From JAJTFW01 sp964534995 (GTDB taxonomy: Bacteria; Bacteroidota; Bacteroidia; AKYH767-A; OLB10): a stretch of 39,961 bases of DNA. A model generated the notes under the pieces. The model was not told the origin of the DNA and ran no database searches. It saw only the letters and a program-made list of their open reading frames with translations. The stretch spans positions 1 through 39,961 of the forward strand of contig CAZHSC010000028.1 of assembly GCA_964534995.1 (NCBI GenBank), read 5' to 3'. Made by a program: the position numbers and the translations under genes. Shown here piece after piece: positions 1 to 8,800 of the stretch. The stretch's first letter is position 1, and every line of letters begins with the position of its first letter.

Positions 1-640
1 AGGAATAAATATTTATATCCGCTTATTTCCGTTTGCAGGGTGTTACATACCGGGGAACTGGCGTCCCCGCCCCAATGAAAGATCGCGAATAAAATTTACA
101 TGAAAAAGAAAAAAGCATTTATATACGTTTATATCCTTCATTCCTCTCTAAACAACCGGGGGACTAGCGTCCCCGCCCCAATGAAAGATCGCGATAAAAT
201 TTTACATGAACAAGAAACAAATATTTATATCCGTTTGTATCCGTTCCCTGAAGCAGTGCGAAGCACGCTTCAGGGAAACCATATGAGTTGACTGTCGGGG
301 TGTAAATGAGCACAACGCCATCTGCACGGGGGAACCTTGCATTTCCACCCTCATTTTAGTCGCGAAAAAAATTTGCATGAGCAAGGAATAAATATTTATA
401 TCCGCTTATTTCCGTTTGCAGGGTGTTACATACCGGGGGACTGGCGTCCCCACCCCAAATAAAAATAGTAATAATTTTTTAGACGGGCAAGTTATAAGCA
501 TTTGTATACGCTTATATATGTTTGTCAATATAAATAACCGGGGGACTAGCGTCCCCGCCCCTATTAAAATTAGTGATAATTATTTAGATGAGCAAGGAAT
601 AAACACTTGTATACGTTTACATCAGCAACCATCATCATGC
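1..640. repeat. Repeat cluster A: five ~105 bp hairpin-bearing units
   Basis: Units start at a GC-rich hairpin near 50, 156, 327 (degenerate), 433 and 538. Each hairpin reads roughly CGGGGGAC-tagc-GTCCCCG and is followed by CCCC and a conserved AT-rich tail with motifs like ACATGAACAAGGAATAA and TTTGTATACGTTTA. Spacing is 105-106 bp where units are adjacent. Bases 1-55 are identical to 384-438, so part of the cluster arose by local duplication. The family recurs at 14121-14635, 20021-20200 and 20689-20990. Short open frames cross the units, but adjacent units are read in different frames, so I do not regard it as coding. Confidence 0.85.
246..275. repeat. CCCTGAAGC hairpin inside repeat cluster A
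   Basis: The arms CCCTGAAGC (246-254) and GCTTCAGGG (267-275) pair perfectly. The interior GTGC-gaa-GCAC extends the stem after one bulged A. The same 9 bp arms with a different loop recur at 20608-20637, next to another repeat cluster. There is no T-run, so it is unlikely to be an intrinsic terminator. Confidence 0.6.
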
Positions 641-976
641 TGCCCCATGATACTTTTAAATTTCAATAAATACACTACGCACTTTATAGGGCTTACTCCT
701 TCGCTGCGGTTAGCCGGCAGGTAGACAATGTCAGCGTTCAATCTTTTTTAATAGAAAACCCTACTCTCCCCATTACCTGCAACGAAATTCAAGCATATGT
801 CATTGCAGCATTTACGGACACCGATCCAATACCATTGTTTCCCGAGGTTAACCGGGTATCCTTTTCTTTCCGCCTGGAAGCCCAAATATGGGCAACCTAT
901 GAGCTCGAAAAAGAAAAAGTCTATAAACTTTTACCTTCTTCAGGTTCCGGGAATATCCTGCTATCTTCGCCACGAT
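641..976. other. Intergenic region with no recognised feature except a possible promoter box
   Basis: This AT-rich stretch lies between repeat cluster A and the SDR gene. It stays open in the SDR frame from 797, but the translation before 977 has no SDR character. A box TATCTTCG at 962-969, one base from the Bacteroidota element TAnnTTTG, lies just before the chosen start and may be the promoter of a nearly leaderless transcript. Confidence 0.35.
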
Positions 977-1765
977 ATGGAATTAAACCTACAACATAAA
1001 ACCGCGCTTGTTTGTGGCAGCACTCAGGGAATTGGCAGGGCCGCCGCCGAAGAAATAGCCAGGCTAGGCGCTTCTGTAATTTTGCTGGCACGTAACGAGG
1101 AAAAACTCAGGGAAACGCTGCGTATTTTGGATACCTCTGCAGGGCAAAGCCACAAATACCTGGTTGCCGATTACGGTGAACCGGATCAACTCAAATCAAA
1201 ACTGGAAGCCCTGGTAAAAAGCAATGAAGCTATCCACATACTGGTAAACAATACCGGAGGGCCTCCCGGCGGACTGATCACCAATGCTAAAACAGAAGAA
1301 TTTCAGGTCGCATTTACCAGCCACCTGGTTTGTAACCATATCCTGGTTCAGGCGCTGCTGGAAGGAATGAAGAAAGAAAAATACGGCCGTATCATTAATG
1401 TAATCAGCACCTCCGTAAAGCAACCCCTGAAAGGGCTGGGTGTTTCAAATACAGTACGGGCGGCGGTGGCCAACTGGTCAAAAACCCTGGCCGGTGAAGT
1501 GGCGGGATTTGGAATCACAGTAAACAATGTGTTGCCTGGCGCCACCAATACCCAACGTCTGCAAAATATTATTGAAACCAAATCCAGGAATTCAGGGGAA
1601 TCGGAAAATGAAATTATCAACGAGATGGAAAGCGAAATTCCGATGGGGCGATTTGCTGAACCCTCAGAAATTGCCAATGCCATCGCCTTTCTTGCAAGCC
1701 CTGCAGCCTCTTATATTACAGGTATCAATGTACCCGTCGACGGCGGCAGAACGGCCTGCCTGTAA
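977..1765 (+). CDS. SDR family oxidoreductase lacking the YxxxK catalytic pair
   Basis: A 262-residue short-chain dehydrogenase/reductase with a Rossmann fold. The nucleotide-binding motif is GSTQGIGR (residues 14-21), the NNAG-type motif is NNTGG (91-95) followed by PPGG, and a serine-rich strand INVISTS holds the usual catalytic Ser position (144 or 146). Where classical SDRs have Tyr-x-x-x-Lys this protein has SNTVR (157-161), so both proton-relay residues are replaced. I chose ATG 977 because the SDR fold begins directly after it; the frame is open further upstream without homology. It lies 56 bp before a DUF4258 gene and about 650 bp before the 2-aminomuconate-semialdehyde dehydrogenase, so a role in kynurenine catabolism is possible but only inferred from position. 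The substrate is unknown. FabG-type reductase activity should not be assumed. Confidence 0.88.
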   Translation: MELNLQHKTALVCGSTQGIGRAAAEEIARLGASVILLARNEEKLRETLRILDTSAGQSHKYLVADYGEPDQLKSKLEALVKSNEAIHILVNNTGGPPGGLITNAKTEEFQVAFTSHLVCNHILVQALLEGMKKEKYGRIINVISTSVKQPLKGLGVSNTVRAAVANWSKTLAGEVAGFGITVNNVLPGATNTQRLQNIIETKSRNSGESENEIINEMESEIPMGRFAEPSEIANAIAFLASPAASYITGINVPVDGGRTACL

Positions 1766-1821
1766 AAACAGGTGAAACATGTAAAATACCCGGCAGCATA
1801 TTATTAAAGCTTCCTGACGGA

Positions 1822-2232
1822 ATGTCATCCCAAAAAAGAAAAGTACCCTATTTATTACTGCTCTTTTCAGTACTGCTTACCACCCTCTTACTTCTTTATA
1901 AAACAGACCGGAGGGAAAATGACAATACCCTCCGGCGGTACGATACGCAAGAACCCGATTTTCGCAACCGTAAACCTTATTATACAAAGCATGCCATTTG
2001 TCGGATGGAATGCCGGTCAATTGATGAAACAGAAGTACTGGAGATATTAAGGGAGGGAACAATTAATTACAATAAGAGTGATCTTAGTGCCTCGCCTTGC
2101 CCCAGCTACGCTGTAGAAGGAATGACGCATGACCGTCAAAAGGTACGGGTTGTTGTAGCGGATTGCAGCTCCCAACCCGGAATTATAACCGTGATTGACC
2201 TGGGAAAGGACGATGACTGCCAATGCGATTAA
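1822..2232 (+). CDS. DUF4258 domain protein with N-terminal membrane anchor
   Basis: A 136-residue protein. Residues about 9-26 form a hydrophobic segment (LLLLFSVLL then LLLLYK) that should act as a signal anchor, leaving the rest outside the cytoplasm. The segment from about 54 on reads KHAICRMECRSIDETEVLEIL, the His-Ala-x-x-Arg-Met and ‘Glu-Val-x-x-Ile-Leu’ pattern of DUF4258. A second half with Val-rich strands (KVRVVVADC, IITVIDL) follows. Seven cysteines are present, which is many for its size and suits an oxidising compartment. DUF4258 has no established function; some relatives resemble small toxins, but no partner antitoxin is seen here. It sits between the SDR and the aldehyde dehydrogenase on the same strand. 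Confidence 0.75.
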   Translation: MSSQKRKVPYLLLLFSVLLTTLLLLYKTDRRENDNTLRRYDTQEPDFRNRKPYYTKHAICRMECRSIDETEVLEILREGTINYNKSDLSASPCPSYAVEGMTHDRQKVRVVVADCSSQPGIITVIDLGKDDDCQCD

Positions 2233-2417
2233 TCCATGAAAATGGCATTTTTATGTGAAAACCTGCGACTCAGCTTTTTACCCTGACCAGCCAAGGCATC
2301 AGGTCGTGCTATGCCTGAAACGCTACTGCTGTAATATGACAAAACAGGTAAAAAATGGCCCGTTATGACGGCCACGTGAAAAAGCATCATTAGTTTTACA
2401 GTCTCTGAACAGGGAAT

Positions 2418-3860
2418 ATGCAAAAAATACTTAATTATATTAATGGAAAATTGAGGGAACCGGCTTCCGGAAAGTACATTGATAATTACAATCCCGCTAC
2501 CGGTCAGGTATACAGCCTCATTGCCGACAGTGATGAACGCGATGTGGAAGAAGCAGTGATCGCGGCTGAAAAAGCGTTTCCTAAATGGTGCGGTATGCGT
2601 ACCGAAGACCGTTCGGCAATTCTGATACGGCTGAGTGAGCTGATAGAAAAAAACCTGGAAAGGTTCGCCATAGCCGAATCTGTTGATAACGGTAAGCCGC
2701 TATGGTTAGCCCGTACTGTGGATATACCCCGGGCGGTATCCAACTTCCACTTCTACGCAACTGCCGCATTGCATATGGCAACCGAAGCGCATTCCATGGG
2801 AGATATCGCCATCAACTACACGCTGCGTACTCCTATCGGCATTGCCGGTTGCATCTCTCCATGGAACCTGCCCCTTTACCTCTTCTCATGGAAAATAGCC
2901 CCAGCCCTGGCTTCCGGTAACTGTGTAGTAGCCAAGCCATCTGAAATAACACCTATGACCGCTTTTCTTCTCTCGGAACTGGCTATGGAATCCGGTATGC
3001 CCGCAGGTGTTTTGAATATTATACACGGACATGGCACCAAGGTTGGTAAGGCGATCGTAGCCCACCCTAAAATCCAGGCAGTGTCATTTACCGGCGGCAC
3101 AAAAACAGGAGAGGAAATTTCACGCATCGCCGCTCCCATGTTTAAAAAGCTGTCGCTTGAACTGGGAGGGAAAAACCCCAATATCATTTTCGCGGACTGC
3201 GATTTTGATAAAGCGGTAAAAACAAGCGTACGTTCTTCCTTTGCCAACCAGGGAGAAATCTGCCTTTGCGGTTCAAGAATTTTTATAGAAAAGGGAATTT
3301 ATGAAAAATTTAAATCCGCTTTTGTGGAGGAAGTGAAGAAACTTAAAACGGGAGATCCGCTGGATGACAACCACTGGCTGGGCGCCATCGTTTCCAGACA
3401 GCATATGGAAAAAATCCTGCATTACATTGATCTTGCAAAACATGAAGGAGGCCGGGTGCTGACCGGGGGAAAGCGATTGCATTTAAGCGGTATCCACAGC
3501 GACGGATATTATATTGAACCCACGGTGATAGAAGGGCTCCCTTTCGACTGTCGTACCAACCAGGAAGAAATTTTTGGTCCCGTAGTGACATTACAGCCTT
3601 TTGAAACTGAAGAAGAGGTCTTGTCATATGCCAATAGTACTACCTATGGACTGGCCGCAACACTCTGGACGCAACACCTGACACGCGCGCACAGGGTAGC
3701 TGCCAAACTGCATAACGGCATCGTATGGGTGAATTGCTGGTTGCTCAGAGACCTGCGCACCCCCTTTGGCGGTATGAAAGCATCCGGTGTTGGCAGGGAA
3801 GGCGGCTTTGAAGCCCTGAATTTCTTTACAGAAGAAAAAAACATCTGCATAAAACTTTAA
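2418..3860 (+). CDS. 2-aminomuconate-6-semialdehyde dehydrogenase (ALDH8A1-like)
   Basis: A 480-residue NAD-dependent aldehyde dehydrogenase, full length for the superfamily. Asn150 (SPWNLPL), the general base Glu248 (ELGGK) and catalytic Cys282 in NQGEICLCGSR are all present. The segments SSFANQGEICLCGSRIF and VNCWLLRDLRTPFGGMK match animal ALDH8A1 almost residue for residue; that family oxidises 2-aminomuconate-6-semialdehyde to 2-aminomuconate in tryptophan/kynurenine catabolism. The ACMSD gene at 12672, which makes the precursor of that substrate, supports the assignment. A hydroxymuconic-semialdehyde dehydrogenase of aromatic meta-cleavage is the closest alternative. The chosen ATG gives the usual N-terminus (YINGKLREPASG). 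It lies 185 bp after the DUF4258 gene. Confidence 0.88.
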   Translation: MQKILNYINGKLREPASGKYIDNYNPATGQVYSLIADSDERDVEEAVIAAEKAFPKWCGMRTEDRSAILIRLSELIEKNLERFAIAESVDNGKPLWLARTVDIPRAVSNFHFYATAALHMATEAHSMGDIAINYTLRTPIGIAGCISPWNLPLYLFSWKIAPALASGNCVVAKPSEITPMTAFLLSELAMESGMPAGVLNIIHGHGTKVGKAIVAHPKIQAVSFTGGTKTGEEISRIAAPMFKKLSLELGGKNPNIIFADCDFDKAVKTSVRSSFANQGEICLCGSRIFIEKGIYEKFKSAFVEEVKKLKTGDPLDDNHWLGAIVSRQHMEKILHYIDLAKHEGGRVLTGGKRLHLSGIHSDGYYIEPTVIEGLPFDCRTNQEEIFGPVVTLQPFETEEEVLSYANSTTYGLAATLWTQHLTRAHRVAAKLHNGIVWVNCWLLRDLRTPFGGMKASGVGREGGFEALNFFTEEKNICIKL

Positions 3861-3955
3861 GAAAAAAAGCCGGTACTATACCGCACTGTAGCAGGAGTGT
3901 TTTACCTGCTATACTCCCTGATGCGTGCCGCACATTATACAATACCCTATCAAAT

Positions 3956-4813
3956 ATGAAAGTATTGCTCATTTCACTCTTTCTGACAGTTCATATCGTT
4001 TCCGGACAAGGATCAATGAAATACAATCTGAAGCGTCCTGCAATACAGCGGCAACTCCCTCCTGTTCTGAACGAAATTTCAGGCCTCACGGATATCGATG
4101 CCAGCCGGATTGCCTGCGTGCAGGATGAACTGGGAATTGTTTTCATTTATAACTTTAAAAAAGATTCCATTGAATCCTATTTCCCATTTGACAGTACCGG
4201 AGATTTTGAAGGGCTGACCATGGCAACTAACGCATTATATATTTTGCGGAGCGACGGACGGCTCACAGAATTGGATAATTACAAAGAAGGCGGGAAGGAA
4301 ATGCAACACGATACCTTGGCACTTCAAACCTCAAACAATGAAGGACTCTGTTTCGATGCCCGGTATCATCGACTGCTTATTGCCGCTAAAAGCAAACCCA
4401 TACCGCCCGGTAATAAATCGGAAAGATTCATTTATGCCTACGATCTTAATACAAAACAACTCAGCGAAAAACCACTGTACAGTCTTAACGTAGAATACCT
4501 GGCTTCCATTGCCCCATCTTTTAATATCCAACAAAGAGATACCAATGCAAGAGGTCAGATTAAAGCCTTTAATTTCAGACCATCCAGTCTTTCCGTTCAC
4601 CCGCTTACCGATGATATTTATATCATTTCCGCTGCCGACAAACTCATGATCATCATGAACCGTGAGGGTCAGGTAGTCCATATGGAATCCCTCCATCCCC
4701 AACTGTTTGCCAAAGCGGAAGGGATTACTTTTCTCAGCGACGGAACCATGATTATTACCAACGAAGCCGCGGGAAAAACACCCAGTCTCTATGTTTTTAA
4801 TATGCAGCAATAA
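3956..4813 (+). CDS. Exported SdiA-regulated-like beta-propeller protein
   Basis: A 285-residue protein. Residues 1-18 (MKVLLISLFLTVHIVSGQ) are a Sec signal peptide, so it is periplasmic or secreted. The mature part has the pattern of the SdiA-regulated/phytase-like propeller family: NEISGLTDID near the start, then GDFEGLTM, YILRSDGRLTEL, NNEGLCFD, LSVHPLTDDIYIIS and KAEGITFLSDGTMIITNE. These ‘EGL/EGI’ strands repeat around the propeller, and acidic residues in such blades can bind calcium. Family members are uncharacterised in Bacteroidota. It lies 95 bp after the ALDH gene and 57 bp before the epimerase, and could share a transcript, but no shared pathway is evident. Confidence 0.75.
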   Translation: MKVLLISLFLTVHIVSGQGSMKYNLKRPAIQRQLPPVLNEISGLTDIDASRIACVQDELGIVFIYNFKKDSIESYFPFDSTGDFEGLTMATNALYILRSDGRLTELDNYKEGGKEMQHDTLALQTSNNEGLCFDARYHRLLIAAKSKPIPPGNKSERFIYAYDLNTKQLSEKPLYSLNVEYLASIAPSFNIQQRDTNARGQIKAFNFRPSSLSVHPLTDDIYIISAADKLMIIMNREGQVVHMESLHPQLFAKAEGITFLSDGTMIITNEAAGKTPSLYVFNMQQ

Positions 4814-4870
4814 TTATAATTTAACGTACACCTGCTTATTCCCGGAAAAAGAATCTCAATCAACGAAAAA

Positions 4871-5731
4871 ATGCCATTACTTGAAAATGAAATTCTGAAA
4901 ATAGAAATTAAAGCCGCCGGAGCCGAGCTTTGCAGCATTTTTCACAAAGCAAAGAAAATCGAATACATGTGGCAGGCAGGCAGGGAATGGCCCAAACACG
5001 CTCCAGTTCTGTTTCCTATTGTCGGACAACTGAGAGACAACAAATATCACTTCAAAGGAAAAGAATATTCTTTGCCGCGCCACGGCTTCGCCAGGGAAAG
5101 GAACTTTGCTGTTGTCAAACAAGACGATTACAGTGTCACTTTCCGACTGAAAGAGGATGCAGCCACACTAAAAAGCTACCCTTTTCATTTTAACTTTGAT
5201 ATACAGTACCTGCTACGTAAACGGGAGCTGTTTATTACATACAATGTTTTGAATACCGGAAATGAAGTCATGTATTTCTCAGTGGGTGCGCATCCCGCCT
5301 TTCGAGTACCCAACGATGTTCGTGATCCCTATGATGACTACTACCTTGAATTTGACAGCGATGAAGATTCATTAATATGGCCGCTGAAAGAGGGCCTGAT
5401 CGACCAGGCACCCGTCCGCTTTTTGAACTCACGAAAGATGCCGCTTTCAAAAGCACTTTTTGAAAAAGACGCTTTGGTATTTAAAAATATCCGGTCGGAA
5501 AATATACACCTGGGCAGTAACAGGCAAGGGCATGTATTAAGTGTGCGCGTAAGTCAATGTCCTTTTCTCGGAATATGGGCAGCCAAGGGCGCTGACTTTC
5601 TTTGCATCGAACCATGGCAGGGCATCGCAGATAGCGTGGATGCCACCGGAAATATATGTGAAAAGGAAGGAATACACCCACTTCCGGTCAGTCAGAATTT
5701 CCGTTATGAATGGGGTATAAAGGTTTGGTAA
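4871..5731 (+). CDS. Aldose 1-epimerase family protein (LacX-like)
   Basis: A 286-residue galactose-mutarotase-like beta-sandwich protein with no signal peptide, so cytoplasmic. Characteristic motifs are PVLFPIVGQL (about 45-54), the Arg70-His71 pair in LPRHGFARE, the conserved His141 in SVGAHPAFRVP, and a late CIEPWQGIAD segment carrying the acid/base Glu. These are the catalytic signatures of the aldose 1-epimerase/LacX branch, which interconverts anomers of sugars or sugar phosphates. The true substrate cannot be read from sequence. It is the last plus-strand gene of its run and converges with the PKD-repeat gene at 5877. The intergenic gap holds a short GGAACA/TGTTCC inverted repeat (5748-5762) without a T-run. 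Confidence 0.85.
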   Translation: MPLLENEILKIEIKAAGAELCSIFHKAKKIEYMWQAGREWPKHAPVLFPIVGQLRDNKYHFKGKEYSLPRHGFARERNFAVVKQDDYSVTFRLKEDAATLKSYPFHFNFDIQYLLRKRELFITYNVLNTGNEVMYFSVGAHPAFRVPNDVRDPYDDYYLEFDSDEDSLIWPLKEGLIDQAPVRFLNSRKMPLSKALFEKDALVFKNIRSENIHLGSNRQGHVLSVRVSQCPFLGIWAAKGADFLCIEPWQGIADSVDATGNICEKEGIHPLPVSQNFRYEWGIKVW

Positions 5732-5876
5732 CAACTTGACATCAGGTGGAACATGCTGTTCCCCATACTGCGTTTATGTGCCGGATTTTCACGTTACAGA
5801 CAGACGGGCAGATGCTGTTCTTTGAAAATCGTTGCCGGACTTTATGAAATTAGCATCGCAGCCTTATTGGCTGAAT

Positions 5877-8800
5877 TCAACGTACAAGGGTAACCCGACC
5901 CGTATAACTATGGGGATTACCAAAAACGTCTTTTATATCCACTCTATACACATAAACGTCCATCGCTGCCTGTTCACCAAGGCAGGTGCCATCCCAACCT
6001 TTCGCATCATCGGTACTGGCGTAAATGCGCTGACCCCAGCGATTAAAAATACTCATTTCATAATCAGAATAACCGAATCCTTTCACCTGAAACAGATCAT
6101 TGCTGCCATCCTGATTTGGGCTAAAGGCATTGGGAATCCACAGGACAAAATCATCCCTCACCTCCAGCACTTTCCATACTGTATCCCTGCAGCCTTCCGC
6201 ACTGATGACAATCAACATAACGGTATATTCGCCGGGTTGAGTATAACGGTATACAGGATGCTGCTCCGTGGAAACAGATACCGGGGTAGCCGTATCTCCA
6301 AAATCCCAGTGCCACTGCGATGCTCCGGCGGATTGATCATAAAAATTCACCTCTGGCATGAATACACCGGGATGTTCCGGATCATAGCGGAAGGCGGCAA
6401 CCGGATTGGGAAACACCTCAATATATGCCGGATATACCGTGTCATTGGTGCAGCCGAGCGTGGTAGTTACCTGCAACGATACCCCATACAAGCCCGGGCC
6501 GGAATAAAGATTACCTGTTGATGCCCCTGAGCCAGTGCTGTTATCTCCGAAATCCCATATCCATGAATTTATTACACCATCCAAAGCCGAAGAAGAATCA
6601 TTGAAATACACCTGCAGGGGTTCGCAACCACTTCTCACATCCGCCTGCAATGCTGGATCCGGTAAATGCCATATCCTTACAGGCAGCGACACCGAATCCG
6701 AACAACCTTTGTCGCTCGTGGCAAAAAGTGTTGCTGTGTAATTACCCCCTGAAACATAAACATGGGATGGGGTATAAGCATTATCCGAAAAACCATCACC
6801 GAAGATCCAGTTCCAGGAAACAATACTTCCGGAAGCTATTACTGATCTGTTGGAAAAAGAGGTGGGCAAGCCTTCGCAAACCGTGTCGGTTGAAAAGGAA
6901 GCCTGCGGAAGCGGATAGACCGTAACAGGTCGCCATGCGGTATCCCGGCAGCCAAAGGAAGAGGTGGCTACCATGCTTACCGTATATGTTCCTGGCTGCG
7001 GATACAAATGCACGGGGGACTGAATGGTGCTTAACGGAGAAGCATCTCCGAAATTCCATTCCCAGCTACTGACCGTACTTCCCGCAACAATAGTGCTTTG
7101 ATCAGTGAATGGCACAGGCACTCCCGGACACTGATCCGTGTGGGTAAATGCAGCCAGCGGTTCAGGATAAACCACAATAGGAAGCAATGTATCCGCTGAA
7201 CAGCCATCAGCATTGGTTATTTTCAGATAAACCTGGAAGGTACCCGGTTGTTGATAGCTATGCACAGGTGCCGGCAACTGAGAGGTGTCACCATCACCAA
7301 AATTCCAGTTCCAGCTTTGCAGCGGGCTGGCGGAGAGTGAATTTTCAGAAAAGAGCACCGGGGTTTCTTCGCAGGCATTCTGAGTACTGAAGACCGGATC
7401 CGGAGCCGGAAGAATTTGAATCGTGTTGATCATCGTATCCCTGCAAGCATTGCTGCCCGTTACAATCAGTGATACAATAAAGCTACCGGGTTGCTGGAAA
7501 CCGATCACCGGGTTTGCGAGGTTGCTTCCATTACCGTTGCCGAAGTCCCACTGATTGCTGACTATGGTACCTCCAGGCAGGAAGGATGTGTTTGATGTGG
7601 CTACCGGCGACGATTCACAATAAGGGCCAATGGTTGAAAAAGCGGCAACAGGCGCTTCCTTCACCCCCACAAATGCCATCACCGTATCACGGCATCCCAG
7701 GCTGGAAATAGCCACCAGTTGCACGGGGTAGCTGCCTGAACCGGGGTAAACATGTGCTGGAGAAGCTACACCTGATACTACCGGTGTGCCATCACCGAAA
7801 TTCCAGGACCACCCGGAAATACTTCCCTGTGGCGTTGTGCTGATATCCGTAAACTGACTGGTGTCGCCGGGGCATGCGGCTCCCGCGGTAAAGGCAGCCT
7901 GTGGCAATGGAAATACCGTAACCTCGTTGACAACGCTGGCCAGACAACCCTGGTCACTGACAGCGGTTAGCTGAACGTAAAAGGTGCCTGCACCGTTAAA
8001 AACATGTGTTGGACTGGAGGCATTGGAGCCAGCGGAGCCATCGTCGAAATCCCAGGTAAAGGAAACAAGGTTGCCCGGATTCACAGAGGAAAGGTTGGCA
8101 AATAACACGGTGTCTTTAGCGCAACCGGAAGGAATAAAATAAGCTGCCACCGGAAGAGGCGCCGTCGTCACCAGGTGCTGTACCGAATCTATGCAGCCAT
8201 TGCTGGCGGTAACAACCAGATGCACCACATATGACCCTGCGGCGTTAAAGACATGCTGAGAAGATGCCCCATTCGCCGGATTGCTGCCATCCCCAAAATC
8301 CCATTGCCAGGCAGTAATAGTACCAGCGCCAAAGACCGACTGACTGGTGAACTGCGCGGGGGTTCCGGGACAGGCAGGACTGGTAGTAAAAGCTGCCAGG
8401 GGTGAAGGCAATACCGTTACCTGCTGTATTACTGTGTCGCTACATCCGTTGCTGCCTGTAGCGATAAGCGTCACTGTATAATTTCCACCGGTGGCGTATG
8501 AATGAACAGGATGTTGCACAGATGACGATGCCGTTCCATCTCCGAAATCCCAATGCCAGGCGTTTACAGATCCAACAATGGTAGCAGACATATCGTTGAA
8601 CTGCACAACCTGACCTTCACAGGCCAGGTTATTTGTAAATGCAGCCACCGGAACAGACTGCACATCTATCACCCCTGCAACAGTATCTGTACAACCGTTG
8701 GTGGCAGTTATCACCAAAGTGGCCGTATAAGATCCGGAACCGGGGTATCCATAAACAGGCGTGGGGGTGCCTGTGAACACGGGACTTCCATCGCCGAAAT

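Noticed and set aside
100..724. Short open frames across repeat cluster A that translate the units into similar peptides (RGTSVPAP motif)
   Set aside because: The shared peptide comes from reading the shared hairpin. Unit spacing is mostly 106-107 bp, so the frame changes between units, and no start signal or family likeness is visible.
3880..3915. TAGCAGG/CCTGCTA hairpin after the ALDH8A1-like gene as a terminator
   Set aside because: The 7 bp arms pair across a 9-base loop, but no T-run follows, so termination is not supported.
5832..6521. 229-codon plus-strand open frame
   Set aside because: It lies antisense within the 3' part of the PKD-repeat gene, whose reading frame and domain structure are clear. 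Its translation has no recognisable domain.
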